A stretch of DNA of 42,216 bases from an uncultured Mailhella sp. (GCF_944324615.1 NZ_CALUWY010000022.1:1-42216), one strand, 5' to 3'. Numbered from the stretch's first letter, positions 24,005-32,225 are shown. Made by a program: numbers and translations. The notes: generated by a model not told the origin, from the sequence alone.

Positions 24005-25840
24005 TCAGGTCCGGGGGCCGGATGCGCTCTTTCCTCCCGCCTCATTGTCCGCCTTGTCGTACCAGATGATGGAAAGCCTCTGACGGGCACGCGTCATGCC
24101 CACATAGACAAGAGCGTGGAAGGGGGTGGCGCTCTCCCTGTCCCTCCGGTCCTTTCCTTCCTCCCAGGCCGCACGGCGGGATGCCATGTTCTTCAGAAGC
24201 ATACGCTCCCGCCCCTCCCCGAGTTCACGCGGCAGAACCAGCGTGACGCAGGCAAAATCCATGCCCTTCATGCTGTGTATGGTGGAAACGGTCACGGCAT
24301 CCGTGGTGATGTCGTAACGGCGTTTGGCGCGTTCGTCTTCCGCAGGCCACAGCGTCATCATGCCGTTCCGGGCAAGGGCGTCCATGAGCAGGCCGGGCAG
24401 GTTTCCATCCGTGCGGGCATACAGTACGGCCATCTCTCCCTGCGGCAGGCCGGAACGGCGCATGGCCGCAAGATCGGCGGCGGCCATGGCGGCGGCCTCC
24501 TCCCGGCCGGAGGCATGGCACACCTGCGGCATCTCCCCCTCCAGCACGCCCAGCGTGCCGTCCGGGACATAGTGTTCCGCATTGAGCCATGCTTCCGCAA
24601 AGGCCGTGATCTGACGGGTGGAACGGTAGCGGCCTTTCAGGGAAAAGGTCTTCATGCCCGGTATGTCCAGCCACGTTTCAGGCCTGCTGTCGGCATACAG
24701 GTGCTGTTCCGTGTCCATGGCGGCCAGAAGCGGTGTGCTCTCCTTTAAAAGCAGACGCACCATGCGCACCATCATGGGCGTGAAGTCCTGCGCCTCATCC
24801 ACCAGCACGGCATCCCAGAAGTCGTACCTGTCCCGGTTCGCTTCCAGCTCTTCCACGGCCATGGCCTGTATGGTCTGATAATAATCGGCACTTTCCCTCT
24901 CCTCCACCCTGTCGCCGAGAATGCGCGCCATAAGGTCGAAGACAGGCAGTACCTCTATCCCGTCCCGGCCCAGGGGCAGGGCCTTTTCCGACAGCATGCG
25001 CCGGATATATCCCGCCAGAGAAAGGTTGAAGCAGAGAATCAGGATATGCGCCGAGGGGCGGCTCTTCCATATTTCTTCCGCCCTCCGCACCAGGATCAGC
25101 GTCTTCCCGCTCCCTGCCGAACCGCGCAGAAGCCGTCTTCCGCCGGAAAGATGCAGCGCCTCCCTCTCCTGCTCCGCATCCAGCGCCACCAGCCTTTTTT
25201 CTCCGCTCCTCCAGTCTCTGCCGGGAAGTTCCACCAGAACGGCACTGCCCAGCTTCTGCTTCACGCTCTGCAGAAGAGGGGTGCTGTGCTCATAGAAAAA
25301 CCGGCAGGGAAAATGCGCGTTGAGCACGCGCTGAAAAAGCTCTCCCCTGTCGGAGGCATGCTCCAGATCTTCCAGCTCATCCCGGAACAGGGTGGTCGAA
25401 GGATTCGTCAGTTCCAAAACCGCAGCGTCGCGGCGCAGACGATTCGCGTATTCCTCGCGCCGTATGTTGGGAAACACCACCCCGCACTGCAGAGGCAGCA
25501 GAAATTCCTTTCCTCCCGGCTTCTGGAACATGGCCTTCAGACGGTTCAGATAGCTCTGCGACTGCCCGAGCGGACAGGTCCGCTTCTCCTCCTTCCAGCC
25601 CAGACGCAGCCGGACCGCGTTTCTGTCCGCCGACACCACCTGATCCAGCGCCCAGTCCTTCACTTCCAGCACAATGAGTCCGTTCTTCGGGGTATAGAGC
25701 ACGAAGTCGGCCGTCACCCCGTCCAGAGAGGGATTGATCCAGGCCGTGAAGAACACGGGGAGCTTTTCCAGAAAACGATAAAAACGCCTTTCCCCTTCGG
25801 TGACGTCTTCGGGAAGGGTTGCGGGAATCATGGTGGCCAT
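24005..25840 (-). CDS. NERD-domain superfamily I helicase
   Basis: A 611-aa protein with an N-terminal NERD nuclease-like domain (about 12-130): D45 in TADFVLYT, and E59/K61 in LIVLEVKDW are the putative catalytic residues. An SF1 (UvrD/Rep-like) motor follows: Walker A GSAGSGKT (240-247), Walker B VLVDEAQD (346-352), GRYRSTRQI, VSTIHSMKGMDF and VYVGMTRARQRLS. It should unwind and possibly cut DNA. It has GGAGGA before the ATG and no operon partner on its strand. The divergent neighbour is a WYL regulator. Similar single-gene NERD helicases occur in accessory DNA; an anti-phage or anti-plasmid role is only a guess. Confidence 0.85.
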   Translation of the reverse strand: MATMIPATLPEDVTEGERRFYRFLEKLPVFFTAWINPSLDGVTADFVLYTPKNGLIVLEVKDWALDQVVSADRNAVRLRLGWKEEKRTCPLGQSQSYLNRLKAMFQKPGGKEFLLPLQCGVVFPNIRREEYANRLRRDAAVLELTNPSTTLFRDELEDLEHASDRGELFQRVLNAHFPCRFFYEHSTPLLQSVKQKLGSAVLVELPGRDWRSGEKRLVALDAEQEREALHLSGGRRLLRGSAGSGKTLILVRRAEEIWKSRPSAHILILCFNLSLAGYIRRMLSEKALPLGRDGIEVLPVFDLMARILGDRVEERESADYYQTIQAMAVEELEANRDRYDFWDAVLVDEAQDFTPMMVRMVRLLLKESTPLLAAMDTEQHLYADSRPETWLDIPGMKTFSLKGRYRSTRQITAFAEAWLNAEHYVPDGTLGVLEGEMPQVCHASGREEAAAMAAADLAAMRRSGLPQGEMAVLYARTDGNLPGLLMDALARNGMMTLWPAEDERAKRRYDITTDAVTVSTIHSMKGMDFACVTLVLPRELGEGRERMLLKNMASRRAAWEEGKDRRDRESATPFHALVYVGMTRARQRLSIIWYDKADNEAGGKSASGPRT

Positions 25841-26082
25841 ACGTCATTCCTCCATACCGCGGAAGGCTCCTGCATACACAGCGCGGCATACGGCCATGCT
25901 ATCCCCGCACCAGGGGGACGGCAAGCAGGCTTCCCCATAATGAAGCCGTACCTCTCCCCGGTAAGGACGAAAAGATCCGGCCTTCCCCGCCCTGCCGGAA
26001 AATCCCCTGAAAGAGAAAGGATGCCTTCTGTTTTTTCTTGCTTTTACGGAAAATTCACGCAACTCTCAGGCAGGAGAACATT

Positions 26083-27030
26083 ATGGACAGCGCGCAAAAA
26101 ATCCGGGAAGACGACTCGCCCAGAATCACACGGCTTCTGCGCATTGCGCAGGAAATACGCCGGGAACCGCATCAGACGCAGGAACACCTGTGGCAGAAAT
26201 TCGGCATCAGCCGCAGCCAGTACTATAAGGACAAGGCCGCCCTTGCCGAGGTGGGGTTCCTCTTCGACTTTCAGAAAAACCGGGGCTTCCGTATTCTGGA
26301 AGACAGGCTGACTCCCATCACGGGGCTTACCTTCAGCGACCGCCTTCTGCTCATGTTCGCGCTGGAGCATCTCGCCGCAGAAGGGGACGGCACGCTGGCC
26401 GCTCTTGCCATGGAAACGGGCCGGAAGCTGGCCGGAGGGCTGGATTCCCCCTTCCGGGAACAGCTTCAGAAAAGTTTCGACTCCTGCGTCACGAAAGGCG
26501 CCTTCGGCGTCAGGCCCGAGGTGCTCGCCCCGCTTCAGGAAGCCGTCACGCAGGGCCGCCGCGTCCGCATTCTGTACACCAGAGCCACGGACTGGACCAG
26601 AAGCTGGAGGGAAATAGACCCCCGCCGTCTCTACATCCGCAGACGCGCCATGTACGTTTATGCCAGGACCGTGGACGAAACCCCTCCGGCATGGAAAATC
26701 TTCCGCCTGAACCGCATCGACGAAGTTCGCCCCACCGGCATTTTCTGCTCCTGGGATCCCATGGACGACGGCGGCTTTGAAGAAAAGCAGAAAAATGCCT
26801 TTTCCGGGGTCTTCGGCGACAGGCTCTATGACGTCACGCTGAGATTTACCGGCGGTGCCATGCGCTATGTTCTGGAAAAGACATGGCATTCCAGTCAGAA
26901 GATACGCCGGGGCGAACATGAGCTTATTTTCTCCGTGCGTGTTTCCGACCCGCAGGAGGTCCTGTACTGGGCCAAGCAGTGGGGCCGTGAGTCGGAAGTC
27001 ATCGCTGTGGAGCCTGCGGAGGAAAAATAA
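26083..27030 (+). CDS. WYL-domain transcriptional regulator
   Basis: A 315-aa regulator with an N-terminal HTH region (about 15-70, ITRLLRIAQEIRREPHQTQ then FGISRSQYYKDKAAL), a central WYL domain (about 145-220: AVTQGRRVRILYTR, REIDPRRLYIRRRAMYVYAR, FRLNRIDEVRPTG) and a C-terminal WCX-like part. WYL domains sense nucleic acid or nucleotide ligands, and such regulators are frequent near defence genes. AGGAGA precedes the ATG at 26083; the open frame starts upstream at 26038 but without a ribosome-binding site. It is divergent from the NERD helicase and upstream of the repeat-protein gene, either of which could be its target. Confidence 0.85.
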   Translation: MDSAQKIREDDSPRITRLLRIAQEIRREPHQTQEHLWQKFGISRSQYYKDKAALAEVGFLFDFQKNRGFRILEDRLTPITGLTFSDRLLLMFALEHLAAEGDGTLAALAMETGRKLAGGLDSPFREQLQKSFDSCVTKGAFGVRPEVLAPLQEAVTQGRRVRILYTRATDWTRSWREIDPRRLYIRRRAMYVYARTVDETPPAWKIFRLNRIDEVRPTGIFCSWDPMDDGGFEEKQKNAFSGVFGDRLYDVTLRFTGGAMRYVLEKTWHSSQKIRRGEHELIFSVRVSDPQEVLYWAKQWGRESEVIAVEPAEEK

Positions 27031-27266
27031 CCTCGTTTCTCCGCATCTCCCGGCATGCAGAACGGCCGTCTTTTCCGGAAGAAGTCCTGTTTCCGAAGGA
27101 TCGTGCATGTTTCTGACGTTTTCTTCCGCGTTGCCGTCCACCCAGAGGTGGATAGACCCGCCATCTTTTCTTCCCTCTTTTTCTCCTGCTGCTATGGTGG
27201 CTTCTGAAAGTGAAGGAAGATCTTTCCCGTCCGGAATACTTCCGTCGGAAGCAGCAAGGAGAAAAC
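27031..27266. other. Intergenic, nothing recognised
   Basis: 236 bases between the WYL regulator and the repeat-protein gene, with no clear promoter or terminator. AAGGAG (27257-27262) is the ribosome-binding site of the next gene. Confidence 0.35.
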
Positions 27267-28946
27267 ATGTCTCAAATATGCCCCTGTCCAGGCCTCATGG
27301 CCGGAGAAAAAAATCATCGGAACGATATTATATCCATGCTCTGGGAAAAGCCGGAAAAGCTGGCCTTCCTGCGCGAACAGGATGAGGAACTCTGTCTTGC
27401 CGCCGTACAGACCGACGGCCTTGCCCTGCGCCATGTCCGCCGCCAGACACCGGAAATATGCCTTGCCGCCGTGCTCGAAGACGGAGAGGCCCTGGAATTC
27501 GTGCAGGAACAGACACCTGCGCTCTGCCGCGCAGCCGTCATGCAGAACGGCCTTGCCCTGCGCTTCGTGAAGAAGCAGAACGACGATATCTGCGAACTTG
27601 CACTGAAGCAGAATCCCGACGCGCTGGCCTATGTGCAGCACATGACAAAGAATCTTCTCTATCTTGCGGTGTTTTCCCCCACGGGCACCTCGTTTCTGCC
27701 CGAAGGTGTTCCGCCCGACCTTTTTCTGGACAGGGAAGCCTCCGCGCGCACGGCCCTGGCCCGCATCGAACATCCCACACAGGATCAGTGCCTGCGCGCC
27801 GTGACGGCGGACCCCGACGCGCTGGAACTTCTCTCCGAAGAGGAACAGACGGAAGAGGTCTGCCTTGCCGCCGTGCGCAAAAAGGGCGAAGCCCTGCGCC
27901 ATGTGCGGAGCCAGACGGAAGAGGTCTGTCTCGCCGCCGTGCGGGAAAACGGCTTTGCCCTGCGTTATGTACGCCATCAGACGGAAGATATCTGTCTCAC
28001 CGCCGTACGCGAGAACGGTGAAGCCCTGCGCTATGTGCGGAACCAGACTCCCGGCATCTGCCTTGCCGCCGTGCGCTGCGACGGCGACGCGCTGCTTTAT
28101 GTGAAGGACAGGACCTTCGAGCTCTGCATGGAATCGGTGGAACAGGGCGGCACCTCCATACGCTTTCTGCCGGAACAGAATGAGGCGCTTCAGCTCGCCG
28201 CCCTGCGCTCAAGCCCCTACAGCCTGCGCTGGATGGTGCACCCCTCGCACGCTCTTCTCATGGAAGCGGTGTCCGACTGGGGGCAGGCCCTGCAGTTTGT
28301 GGCGGCACAGGATGAGGCGCTCTGCGCGGCCGCACTGGAAAACGACGGCGACTGCCTGTGCTATGTCCACACTCAGAATGAAGCGCTGTGCCGTCAGGCC
28401 TTTGCCTGCGGCAGCTGGGAAAGCGCCCTGCAGTGGGTGCGCATTCCTCAGACACCGCAGATCTGCATGCAGGCCGTACAGGCCAACGGCCTGAACCTGC
28501 GCCATGTACGCAGGCAGGAGGAAAGCCTCTGTCTCGAAGCCGTCCGGCAGGACGGCATGGCCCTGCAGTATGTGAACGAGCCTACGGAAGACATCCGCCT
28601 TGCCGCCGTCACCCAGAACGCGCAGGCGCTGCGCTTCATCCTTGATCCTTCGGAAGAGGTGCAGCATGCCGCCGTGCTGGAAACGGGCGATGCGCTGCAG
28701 TACATCCCCGAACCTTCGGAAGAAACGGCCATGCTTGCCGTGACACGGCACCGCTGGGGCGGAAGCCCCCTGCGCTATGTGAGAAAACAGAGCGAAGCAC
28801 TCTGTCTCGCAGCCGCACGGCACTCTGAGGAGGCCCTCCCCTATATCCGCGACAGCGCCATGGCCGCACGGGTACGGGATGCGCTGGCCAGAGAAAAAAA
28901 CGACGCTTCGCCGGAAGATAAGGCAGACGGCCGGCCTGAAGCCTGA
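27267..28946 (+). CDS. DUF4116-type repeat protein (about 21 units)
   Basis: A 559-aa protein built almost wholly of tandem units of about 22 residues with the consensus (E/P)xxCLAAVRxxGxALRYVRxQT; examples are EEVCLAAVRENGFALRYVRH and PEICLAAVLEDGEALEFVQE. I count roughly 21 units from residue 36 to the end; a few, such as the fifth and eleventh, are degenerate. Only a head of about 35 residues and a Lys/Glu-rich tail fall outside. Each unit should form a helical hairpin, giving a solenoid. DUF4116 repeats have no established function. There is no signal peptide, so it is probably cytoplasmic. AAGGAG lies four bases before the ATG at 27267. A clear terminator follows, so it ends its transcript. 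Confidence 0.8.
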   Translation: MSQICPCPGLMAGEKNHRNDIISMLWEKPEKLAFLREQDEELCLAAVQTDGLALRHVRRQTPEICLAAVLEDGEALEFVQEQTPALCRAAVMQNGLALRFVKKQNDDICELALKQNPDALAYVQHMTKNLLYLAVFSPTGTSFLPEGVPPDLFLDREASARTALARIEHPTQDQCLRAVTADPDALELLSEEEQTEEVCLAAVRKKGEALRHVRSQTEEVCLAAVRENGFALRYVRHQTEDICLTAVRENGEALRYVRNQTPGICLAAVRCDGDALLYVKDRTFELCMESVEQGGTSIRFLPEQNEALQLAALRSSPYSLRWMVHPSHALLMEAVSDWGQALQFVAAQDEALCAAALENDGDCLCYVHTQNEALCRQAFACGSWESALQWVRIPQTPQICMQAVQANGLNLRHVRRQEESLCLEAVRQDGMALQYVNEPTEDIRLAAVTQNAQALRFILDPSEEVQHAAVLETGDALQYIPEPSEETAMLAVTRHRWGGSPLRYVRKQSEALCLAAARHSEEALPYIRDSAMAARVRDALAREKNDASPEDKADGRPEA

Positions 28947-28977
28947 CCAGACTCAAACGCATGAGACCATGCCCCGC

Positions 28978-29013
28978 AGAAAGCCGCGCCAAATCCGGTG
29001 CGGCTTTCTTATT
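28978..29013 (+). terminator. Terminator of the repeat-protein gene
   Basis: A perfect 10-bp stem AGAAAGCCGC/GCGGCTTTCT (28978-28987 with 29000-29009) followed by TATTT, 31 bases past the stop. Confidence 0.8.
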
Positions 29014-29111
29014 TCCCCTGCAAAGGACAGAAAAAAGCCCGTCCGGGGGAATCGGTACGGGCATGGATGGCGGCCGGAGCCGCCACGGCGTCTTTCAAGA
29101 ACGGCGTTTTC

Positions 29112-30359
29112 TCAATCACATTCAAACGCTTCCACGGGGTCCTCGTTTCTGTCCCACAGATCGGCAAAACGCTCACGCAGGGCGGCATTCATGAGAGAGC
29201 CATGATTCTGATGCCCCTGCCACCGCGCGCATGTCCCCCGCCAGCCCAAAAAGGCGCTCTTCAGCGCATCCGTAAAGGAAAAACCGGTCTGCGGCAGACG
29301 ATATTCCGCATCCATGAGCCGCTGTGCCGCCAGCTGATGGCGCAACACCTGCCCGTCGGCACGGATGAGCGCATAGCTCTTTCCGCCGCAGAGCCGGACC
29401 AGTCCGGCAAGAAGACGCTTCATGCGCGCCTCATGCCGCAGGTGAAAGAACACGGCAAGCACGGTATGCGCGGCGTTGTCCTTCTCTCCTTCCATTTCCA
29501 GATATTCCACATCGGCAAGCAGGAGCATGCGACGCACCCTCTCCAGGGCATCGCCGGGATCGAAAAGACCTGCCAGCGAAAAGGCGGCGGCCTCACGGAA
29601 AGGCTCGGCCCAGGTCTCCCCCGCCGTCCACAAGGAAAAATTCTCCAGCATCTTGCCGTCCTTCAGGATATCCACGGCATGGGTATAGTCCAGAATCTGA
29701 TGCCCCGAAACGATATCGTGCAGATGCGCGCAGCCCTGCCAGAAGGCGCGGGCAAGGCGGCCGTCCAGAATATCGTCGCTGTCTCCAAGGAAAATATCCC
29801 GCCGGGGAAGCACCGTCTGCTCACGCAGGGCAAAACTTCCCTTCGCCTCTTCCTCCGCACGCAGGGACACTCTGCGCCCGCCCACGATGAAGCACGGCCC
29901 GGCCGCCTCTTCCCGGTCCTTTGCCCGGCGTTCCTCCCGGGCCCACATTTCATTGCGCCAGGGGCGCGGGTCGGGAGCCTGCGCGTAGGAAAGCAGCGTT
30001 TCCCGGGTGAATTCCCACGGCGTGCCGTCGAAAAAGCGCGTGTTCATCCCGAGAAACTGTTCCAGCTGCATGGCCGGAAATATCACCGGATTCCACGCGA
30101 CCACATGCACAATGGCCGGATGGCGCAGCTGAAGCGCATAAAATCCCCCCAGCGAGGAACCCATGACGCAGAGGCGGTCGTTTCTCTCATCCACAGACTC
30201 GATGATCTGGCGGCGCAGTGAGGAAAGGCATTCGGAAAAAGGCCGGGCATAGTCGTACTCCGGGCAGATGACATCCGTGCCCAGCAGTCCGGCAAGTTCC
30301 CTGCCGGAGCGGCTCGACGCTCCGCTGCCAAGGCCATGAATATAGACAAATCGATCCAT
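29112..30359 (-). CDS. YqiA-like alpha/beta-hydrolase with long C-terminal extension
   Basis: A 415-aa protein. Residues 1-230 resemble the YqiA (UPF0227) esterases: MDRFVYIHGLGSG start, nucleophile elbow VMGSSLGGFYALQL (Ser69), IFLGDSDDILD (Asp193 or Asp195) and DIVSGHQILDYTHAVDIL with the likely catalytic His220. YqiA itself is only about 190 aa. The remaining 185 residues (about 232-415) match nothing I recognise. The start at 30359 follows AGGGAGAAGAG; the frame is open upstream to 30434 without signals. It stands alone, between a repeat-protein terminator and a tRNA 3' region. Hydrolase identity is good, substrate unknown. Confidence 0.7.
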   Translation of the reverse strand: MDRFVYIHGLGSGASSRSGRELAGLLGTDVICPEYDYARPFSECLSSLRRQIIESVDERNDRLCVMGSSLGGFYALQLRHPAIVHVVAWNPVIFPAMQLEQFLGMNTRFFDGTPWEFTRETLLSYAQAPDPRPWRNEMWAREERRAKDREEAAGPCFIVGGRRVSLRAEEEAKGSFALREQTVLPRRDIFLGDSDDILDGRLARAFWQGCAHLHDIVSGHQILDYTHAVDILKDGKMLENFSLWTAGETWAEPFREAAAFSLAGLFDPGDALERVRRMLLLADVEYLEMEGEKDNAAHTVLAVFFHLRHEARMKRLLAGLVRLCGGKSYALIRADGQVLRHQLAAQRLMDAEYRLPQTGFSFTDALKSAFLGWRGTCARWQGHQNHGSLMNAALRERFADLWDRNEDPVEAFECD

Positions 30360-30738
30360 CTCTTCTCCCTGCCGGCAGATACCGGCCGTCATGACAAAAA
30401 AAGCGCCTCTTCTCCCGGATACCTCCCCCTGCATGAAAACGGAACCGGGTCAGGCCCCTTCCGGCAATGCCGGGCGGTGGAAGCATGCTGCGGGCAGGCC
30501 TTCCGGCAAAGACACCGCGGCTCCTTCCGGGAGGCACTTCTCATGCCGTACCGTGACTACGCCGCACAGCTTTCCGCCGAAAAGGGCACATCGCACAAAA
30601 AAGCATGGCAAAAGAGCGCTTCTTCATCTTCACACCTCAGGCGCCGCTTGATGGCCGCTCTCCCCATGAAGAGAATATATACCATAGATTCCGGCAGGGT
30701 ACAGGTAAATTCCAGCCCCCGTCCACAGCTGGGTGGAC
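30360..30738. other. Intergenic, no gene seen
   Basis: No convincing gene lies between the hydrolase start and the cluster of hairpins behind the tRNA. Open frames on the plus strand lack ribosome-binding sites and family similarity. A 6-bp dyad GTCCAC/GTGGAC occurs at 30721-30738. Confidence 0.4.
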
Positions 30739-30779
30739 AAAAAAACGCCTGCTTTTTCTTCCCGGAGAGAAAGGCAGGC
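30739..30779 (-). terminator. Third terminator-like hairpin behind the left tRNA
   Basis: GCCTGC (30747-30752) pairs with GCAGGC (30774-30779), with further imperfect pairing inside, and the minus strand continues in seven T. Confidence 0.6.
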
Positions 30780-30863
30780 TCCGCTGAATCTGCCGCCCGA
30801 AAATCCGGGGTGCCGCCCGGCAGGACTGCCGGGCCGTACCCCGCCGGAAGCATATCGCAGGTA

Positions 30864-30899
30864 CAAAAAAAGCCCTGCTCCCGGAAAGGAAAGCAGGGC
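30864..30899 (-). terminator. Second terminator-like hairpin behind the left tRNA
   Basis: GCCCTGCT (30872-30879) pairs with AGCAGGGC (30892-30899); the minus strand then has a T run matching the A run at 30865-30871. Confidence 0.7.
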
Positions 30900-30921
30900 C
30901 TGCCGCATGGAGAACAAATGC

Positions 30922-30953
30922 AAAAGAGCCGCAAACGAATGCTTGCGGCTCTT
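30922..30953 (-). terminator. Terminator directly behind the left tRNA-Leu
   Basis: An 11-bp stem AAGAGCCGCAA/TTGCGGCTCTT (30924-30934 with 30943-30953), then TTTG on the minus strand, ten bases past the tRNA 3' end. In the uninterrupted chromosome this would be the native terminator of the tRNA gene. Confidence 0.75.
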
Positions 30954-30957
30954 ACTT

Positions 30958-31051
30958 GCTGACTGGTGCCCAGGGGGAGACTCGAACTCCCACGCCATTC
31001 GGCGCTACCACCTCAAGATAGTGTGTCTACCAATTCCACCACCTGGGCACG
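30958..31051. repeat. Left copy of the 94-bp direct repeat (attachment site)
   Basis: Identical over all 94 bases to 36506-36599; the match ends abruptly at both sides. It contains a whole tRNA-Leu gene plus six bases beyond CCA and three bases beyond the 5' end. It marks the boundary between host DNA (left) and the AT-rich element (right). Confidence 0.95.
30964..31048 (-). tRNA. tRNA-Leu(GAG), left copy
   Basis: An 85-nt class II tRNA with encoded CCA. The acceptor GCCCAGG pairs with CCTGGGC. The anticodon stem CTATC/GGTAG holds the loop TTGAGGT, giving anticodon GAG (Leu, CUC/CUU codons). The long variable arm CGCC-GAAT-GGCG and the T-arm GGGAG-TTCGAGT-CTCCC are intact. Upstream lies AT-rich element DNA without a good promoter, so this copy may be silent or weak. 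Its downstream side has the terminator series. Confidence 0.97.
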
Positions 31052-31068
31052 CGAAATAATTGGATTTT

Positions 31069-31097
31069 TTCAAAGTGTTTCAAACGATTTCAATAGA
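31069..31097 (+). repeat. Three tandem TTTCAA arm-type repeats, left end
   Basis: TTTCAAAGTG, TTTCAAACGA and TTTCAATAGA follow each other at exactly 10-bp period (31068-31097), 17 bases inside the left repeat. Probably arm-binding sites of the integrase on one side of the circular attachment site; compare the set at 36383-36408. Confidence 0.6.
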
Positions 31098-31343
31098 AAT
31101 CATTCGCAAAGCCTTAAAATACGTTTGTATGGTACAGAAAGAAAAATAAAGAAAAATTAGTTATATCAGATTATTATCACATTTCCCCTCGCTCCCTAAT
31201 AAAAAATAATGAATTAATATAATCCATTATATACAAAAAATCACTGGACGCCAATAATAAAATTTGTATAAAAAAACTATAGAATAATCTATTGGTCTAA
31301 TATCATTCAAAATGTGTAGAAAAATAATATAATTTCCGATTTA
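31098..31343. other. AT-rich left end of the element, no gene
   Basis: Very AT-rich, with no open frame of note. No pattern beyond the arm repeats before it and the resolvase promoter after it. Confidence 0.4.
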
Positions 31344-31374
31344 TTGACATATTCTAATTGATCATATAGATCAA
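31344..31374 (+). promoter_or_regulatory. Resolvase promoter overlapped by a dyad
   Basis: TTGACA (31344-31349) and TATAGA (31365-31370) with a 15-base spacer. An inverted repeat TTGATC-ATATA-GATCAA (31358-31374) overlaps the -10, suited to autoregulation by the resolvase or to being part of its crossover site. Confidence 0.5.
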
Positions 31375-31417
31375 ATTTACATCTTGATTTGAATGAATAC
31401 ATGAAAAAGGTGGTCAC

Positions 31418-31984
31418 ATGGAAATTTTATACGTTCGTGTTTCAACGGTTAGTCAAAATGTAGACCGGCAACTTGAACATATTTCCGCCGATAAAGTATT
31501 TTGTGACAAGATAAGCGGGAAGGCCATGAATAACCGGCCCGAACTGGCCGCCATGATGGATTATGCGCGTGAAAATGACATAGTTCATTTTCATTCGTTT
31601 GACCGCGCCGCACGCAATCTGAAAGATTTGCTCTCAATCATTGACACGCTGAACGGTAAGGGCGTCACCATTAAATTCCACAAAGAAAACTTAACTTTTT
31701 CGGGTAACGGGGAGGCAGACCCTATGTCTAGATTGCTTTGTGGCGTCTTGGGAAGTGTGGCCGAATTTGAGAGAAATTTGATAGTCAATCGGGTGCGCGA
31801 AGGGGTGGCGATCGCACACGCCGCCGGGCGGTACAAAAACGTTGGCAGGAAGCCCACGTTATCCAAAGAAACCGTCGCTGAACTGCGTGAAAAGCACGCG
31901 GCCGGAGCACGGCCAACAGATTTAGCCAAGATATACAACGTAAGCCGTGCCACAATATACAACTACTTGGCTGCTAACGACTAA
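31418..31984 (+). CDS. Small serine recombinase (resolvase/invertase family)
   Basis: A 188-aa serine recombinase. The catalytic domain opens with MEILYVRVSTVSQNVDRQLE; Ser9 is the nucleophile, and the later HSFDRAARNLKDLL and GSVAEFERNLIVNRVREG blocks include the conserved arginines and the long dimerisation helix. The C-terminal 45 residues (GRKPTLSKETVAEL then YNVSRATIYNYL) are the helix-turn-helix. It is typical of multimer resolvases and DNA invertases. AAGGTGG precedes the ATG. In an element with its own tyrosine integrase it more likely resolves multimers of a replicating form than integrates. A terminator follows immediately. Confidence 0.93.
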   Translation: MEILYVRVSTVSQNVDRQLEHISADKVFCDKISGKAMNNRPELAAMMDYARENDIVHFHSFDRAARNLKDLLSIIDTLNGKGVTIKFHKENLTFSGNGEADPMSRLLCGVLGSVAEFERNLIVNRVREGVAIAHAAGRYKNVGRKPTLSKETVAELREKHAAGARPTDLAKIYNVSRATIYNYLAAND

Positions 31985-31990
31985 AAAAGA

Positions 31991-32023
31991 AAAGCCGGAT
32001 GGTTCAAAAAATCATCCGGCTTT
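31991..32023 (+). terminator. Terminator of the resolvase gene
   Basis: An 11-bp stem AAAGCCGGATG/CATCCGGCTTT (31991-32001 with 32013-32023) followed by CTTTATT, seven bases past the stop. Confidence 0.85.
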
Positions 32024-32142
32024 CTTTATTGTTATAGTGCCCATTAATAGAATAACAATGAAATAGAAAAAAAGAATAAAATTCAATAAAACTAAATATT
32101 CATCATGATGAAACTAAAGATAAACTAAATTATTATTTTAGA

Positions 32143-32179
32143 TTGACGGAACATGAACGCAAGTGAATGTTCCCGTCAA
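32143..32179. other. First of two hairpins with a shared loop
   Basis: Stem TTGACGG-AACAT with ATGTT-(C)-CCGTCAA, one bulged base. The loop region TGAACGCAAGTGAA (32154-32167) recurs, with two changes, in the next hairpin. It lies just downstream of the rep gene on the minus strand. Confidence 0.6.
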
Positions 32180-32216
32180 AAACGGATGGTGAACGATAGT
32201 GAACCCATCCGTTTTT
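32178..32216 (-). terminator. Second shared-loop hairpin, terminator of rep
   Basis: A perfect 12-bp stem AAAAACGGATGG/CCATCCGTTTTT (32178-32189 with 32205-32216), working as a terminator on either strand. The loop contains TGAACGATAGTGAA (32190-32203), matching 12 of 14 bases of the loop of the preceding hairpin. It ends ten bases before the rep stop codon. Confidence 0.75.
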
Positions 32217-32225
32217 TATTACGAA

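Noticed and set aside
30336..30962. A 208-codon plus-strand frame before the tRNA
   Set aside because: It runs through three terminator hairpins and overlaps the hydrolase start; no protein character.
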